64,000 bases of DNA from assembly GCA_947034885.2 (NCBI GenBank), contig OX344752.2, positions 30,238,386 through 30,302,385 of the forward strand, read 5' to 3'. This stretch comes from Thuidium tamariscinum. Lineage: Eukaryota > Streptophyta > Bryopsida > Hypnales > Thuidiaceae. Positions 61,324-64,000 of the stretch are shown piece by piece. Below the pieces are notes generated by a model that ran no database searches, had not been told where the DNA came from, and worked only from the letters and a program-made list of their open reading frames with translations. Position numbers and translations under genes: made by a program. Each line of letters begins with the position of its first letter. The stretch's first letter is position 1.

Positions 61324-64000
61324 TGCCCTTTTCAGTGGCAGAGCTAAACAATTGAAACATAATGTAATTAATTGATGAACACTATACTAGAGCTCCCCTT
61401 GTGCAATAATTGAGCAAATTAAGTAGCTTGGTTTGGAATTGTAATTCCATCAATTCAAGCTTGGTGTTTTGCTTTGGGGAGACTTTGTAAGAATATCAGC
61501 CCCCATCTGTGAGGTGGGTGTATAATGTAGTTGTAGGAGTTTGTTCTCAACATGTTCTCTCAGAAAATGAAAATGGATGTTAATATGCTTGGAGCAATCA
61601 TGAAAACAAGGGTTCTTTGTCAAAACTATACAAGATAGGTTGTCGTAGAATAAAGTACTTGGGAGCTCGAGAGGATACTGAAGTTTGCCTATAAGAGCTT
61701 GAAGCCATAATAATTCTTTAGTAGCAATGGCAACAATATACTTGGCTTCTGTTGATGAAAATGCAACCAGAGATTGCTTGCGGCTTTGCCAGGACAGCAA
61801 ATACGAAGAATCAAGGAGATATAGGAAGCCAGAGATAGAGCGACGAGTATCAAGGTCACCGGCCCAATCTGCATCACTCCAACCAATGATGTGATGAGAG
61901 GTGAACAACTTGAAATGAGAACCATGAAAAATGAGACTAGTCTGCATAGTACCTTTTAAGTAACAAAGAATATGTTTAACGCCAAGCCAGTGAATCGGAG
62001 CTAGATTTATCATAAATTGAGCGAGATAATAAACTGAGTAAGTAATATCCCATCTGGTACAAGGTACTATAAGGTACCCAAGACCTGTTTGTAAGGCACA
62101 GTAGTTATAGTGGCACTTTCTTCATCAATAAGTTGGTCACTTTGGATGCGAGAGTAATGAACTCCAGCTTCAAGAGGAACACTTATAGAGTTACAAGTAG
62201 ACATATTAAATTTTGTCAAAACATCAATAATATACTTTTTTTGAGATAATATTAAAGTCTTGGTGGATCGATCACGTCAAATTTGAATGCCAAGAATATA
62301 TTCAATTTTGGAGTTGTTAGTCATAGAAAAGCGTTGTGAAAATAGGGCTTTGGTAATTGATAAATAGTGAAGATCATTAGAAATAAGGACCACATCATCA
62401 ATATATAAACCAAGGAGGATAACAAAGTTTTGAGATCACTTGATATACACATTGGAGTCGGAGATACATTTTAGAAAACCTTGATGTAATAGAAATGAAT
62501 CAAAGAGTTCGTACCAAATGCAAGGGGCTTGTTTAAGTCCGTACAAGGATTTAAGAAGGCGACAAACCTTGTGTTTTGTACCAGGTTGAATATATCCTTC
62601 AGGTTGAGAGATAAAAATCTCTTCTTGTAAAACACCATTAAGAAAGGCTGTGGTAACATCCATCTGATGGATATGGTAATTGTATAGGATGGCGAAAGTA
62701 AAAAGAAGGCGAAGAGAAGTCATTTTGAGAACATGAGAGAAAGTTTCAGCGTAGTCAAGGCCTTCTTGGTGGGAAAAGCCTTGAGCTACAAAGCAGGCTT
62801 TATAACGGGCCAAGGAGCCATTATAGTTGTATTTCCAATAGAACAACCATTTCGTACTGATGATATTACGATTAAAGGGCGGATCAACTAATTTCCAAGT
62901 TAAGTTTTGGATCAAGAAAGTGTACTCAACATCCATGGCACGTTTCCAGTTAGAGGAATTAGGACTAGAAAGAGCATCATGAACAAAAGTGGGGTTTAAA
63001 ACTTGTGTCATATAAGCATTCCATAATTACTTTCATCATGGTATTTTGTGGATTTCCATAATCCTTTGTTTGAATGCTGAGATTGTCAGGGAGCTAGGCT
63101 AGTGACAAAGGGAGGTCGATGCCGAGGAGTACACCTTGGTGATAAGGGGGACCGCGGACTGGCAGGAGAACTAGAGGCAGAAGGAAATGTCGAGGAAGCA
63201 GTTGGGGATCCAGAAGGAATTTCATTCAGGTCAGGAGGCTTTGACGAAATATTAGAAGCTGGTAACAAAGTCAGTGGAGGAGATATTTTGGAAATATGAT
63301 AAATGTGAGCAATGTCAGAGTTAGAGCCTTGGTGGGAGAGAGCTCCCCCTGGAAGGAAAGAATCTTCGTCAAAAATGGCATCACAACTTGTAACAACACT
63401 TTTAGTGTTTGGATTATATAGCCGATAACCTTTGGTGCCAATGGTTGCACTATAGCCTATAAAGATGCATTTCATTGTTTTGGTGTCAAACTTTGTCTAC
63501 TTCTCATCGGGGATATGCAAATAGGCTGGACAACCAAAGATGCATAAATTACGAAGATTAGATTTTAGACTAGTCCAGAGTTCAAAGGGGGTGGAATTTG
63601 ATAAGGCCATCATATATAAGCAATTTTGAAGATAAAAGGTAGTTGAAACCGCCTCAGCCCAAAAAGAGTTGCTTAATTGAACAACATGCATTTGTGCAGC
63701 ATGCTTCGAGCTGATTCAACTAAAGTTCTATTTTTCTTTCAAAAATTCCATTTTGAGATGGAATATACGGGTTTGTTGTTTGGCGTTGGATCCCATGATC
63801 CATTCAGAATTTTTGAAACTTGTGAGAGGTATATTCACCGCCATTATTAATCCGGAGAATGAGAATTTTAGATTGACTATGTTGGTTTTCCACCAATGAT
63901 TTATAAGTTTGAAAATAAAAAAACACATCGTATTTCTTATGGAGAAAATAAATGTAGGTAAATCGTGAAAAATCATCAATAAATGTCAAAAAATAAAGGG
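61133..64000 (-). mobile_element. Ty1/copia retrotransposon, right part beyond the window
   Basis: Fossil on the minus strand. Parts in element order from the right edge: integrase core and C-terminal part (about 63989-63086, with TFIDDFSRFTYIYFLH and FIGYS), reverse transcriptase (63011-62436, AFLNGVLQEEIFISQPEGY, LKSLYGLKQAP), RNase H (62013-61450, WSDADWAGD, RRSISGFLY, SSTEAKYI, DILTK). A likely LTR (about 61133-61323, TGTTAGTG...) follows an AAAAGGGCA purine tract. The integrase-RT-RNase H order defines Ty1/copia. It looks broken, with at least several interruptions across the visible coding part. gag, protease and the other LTR lie outside, so age cannot be set from LTR divergence. Confidence 0.9.

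Overview
The window is nuclear DNA of a land plant. The evidence is GT-AG (once GC-AG) introns with plant-type splice sites, plant-restricted families (an NPH3-type phototropin-signalling protein and the plastid protein ABA4), plant Ty1/copia and gag-type LTR elements, and Helitron, Stowaway-like and other MITE-like DNA elements. The sequence does not fix the species. The gene spacing and AT-rich, repeat-filled intergenic DNA would suit a non-seed plant such as a bryophyte, but that is a guess.

Five protein genes are well supported, all rebuilt here exon by exon with matching intron phases: the 3' part of an NPH3-family gene (127-2327, +); a PHD-finger/Myb gene (31623-35876, -, 10 exons, about 712 aa); a MYND zinc-finger gene with one coding exon (41873-42742, +); ABA4, the neoxanthin/ABA-pathway factor (45298-47342, +, 6 exons, about 253 aa); and an R3H-SUZ RNA-binding protein (53918-58043, +, 8 exons, about 467 aa). 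A sixth, unrecognised gene is suggested by four phase-consistent exons plus one more between 28882 and 30673 (+).

Layout: 0-2.6 kb NPH3 gene; 2.8-25.3 kb repeat-rich, with TTAA-flanked elements, MITEs and a triple nest at 9.7-17.8 kb that holds a compound LTR element with three LTR copies; 25.3-31.1 kb a less AT-rich stretch with the unrecognised gene and a short repeat array; 31.6-36 kb PHD/Myb gene; 37-40 kb repeats, a hairpin and a 257-bp Helitron; 40.1-47.4 kb MYND and ABA4 genes, which share a diverged non-coding segment; 47.9-53.4 kb repeats including a Stowaway-like element; 53.4-58.5 kb R3H gene; 58.9-59.6 kb another TTAA element; 61.1 kb to the right edge a Ty1/copia fossil on the minus strand.

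The host genes look like unrelated housekeeping, signalling and plastid genes and not a cluster. What stands out is repeat biology: a TTAA-flanked (piggyBac-like) family with at least seven copies, a 730-bp family with 4-bp target duplications, and a multi-LTR insertion carrying one gag-only unit and one unit with a long coiled-coil frame. I saw no tRNA, rRNA or CRISPR array.
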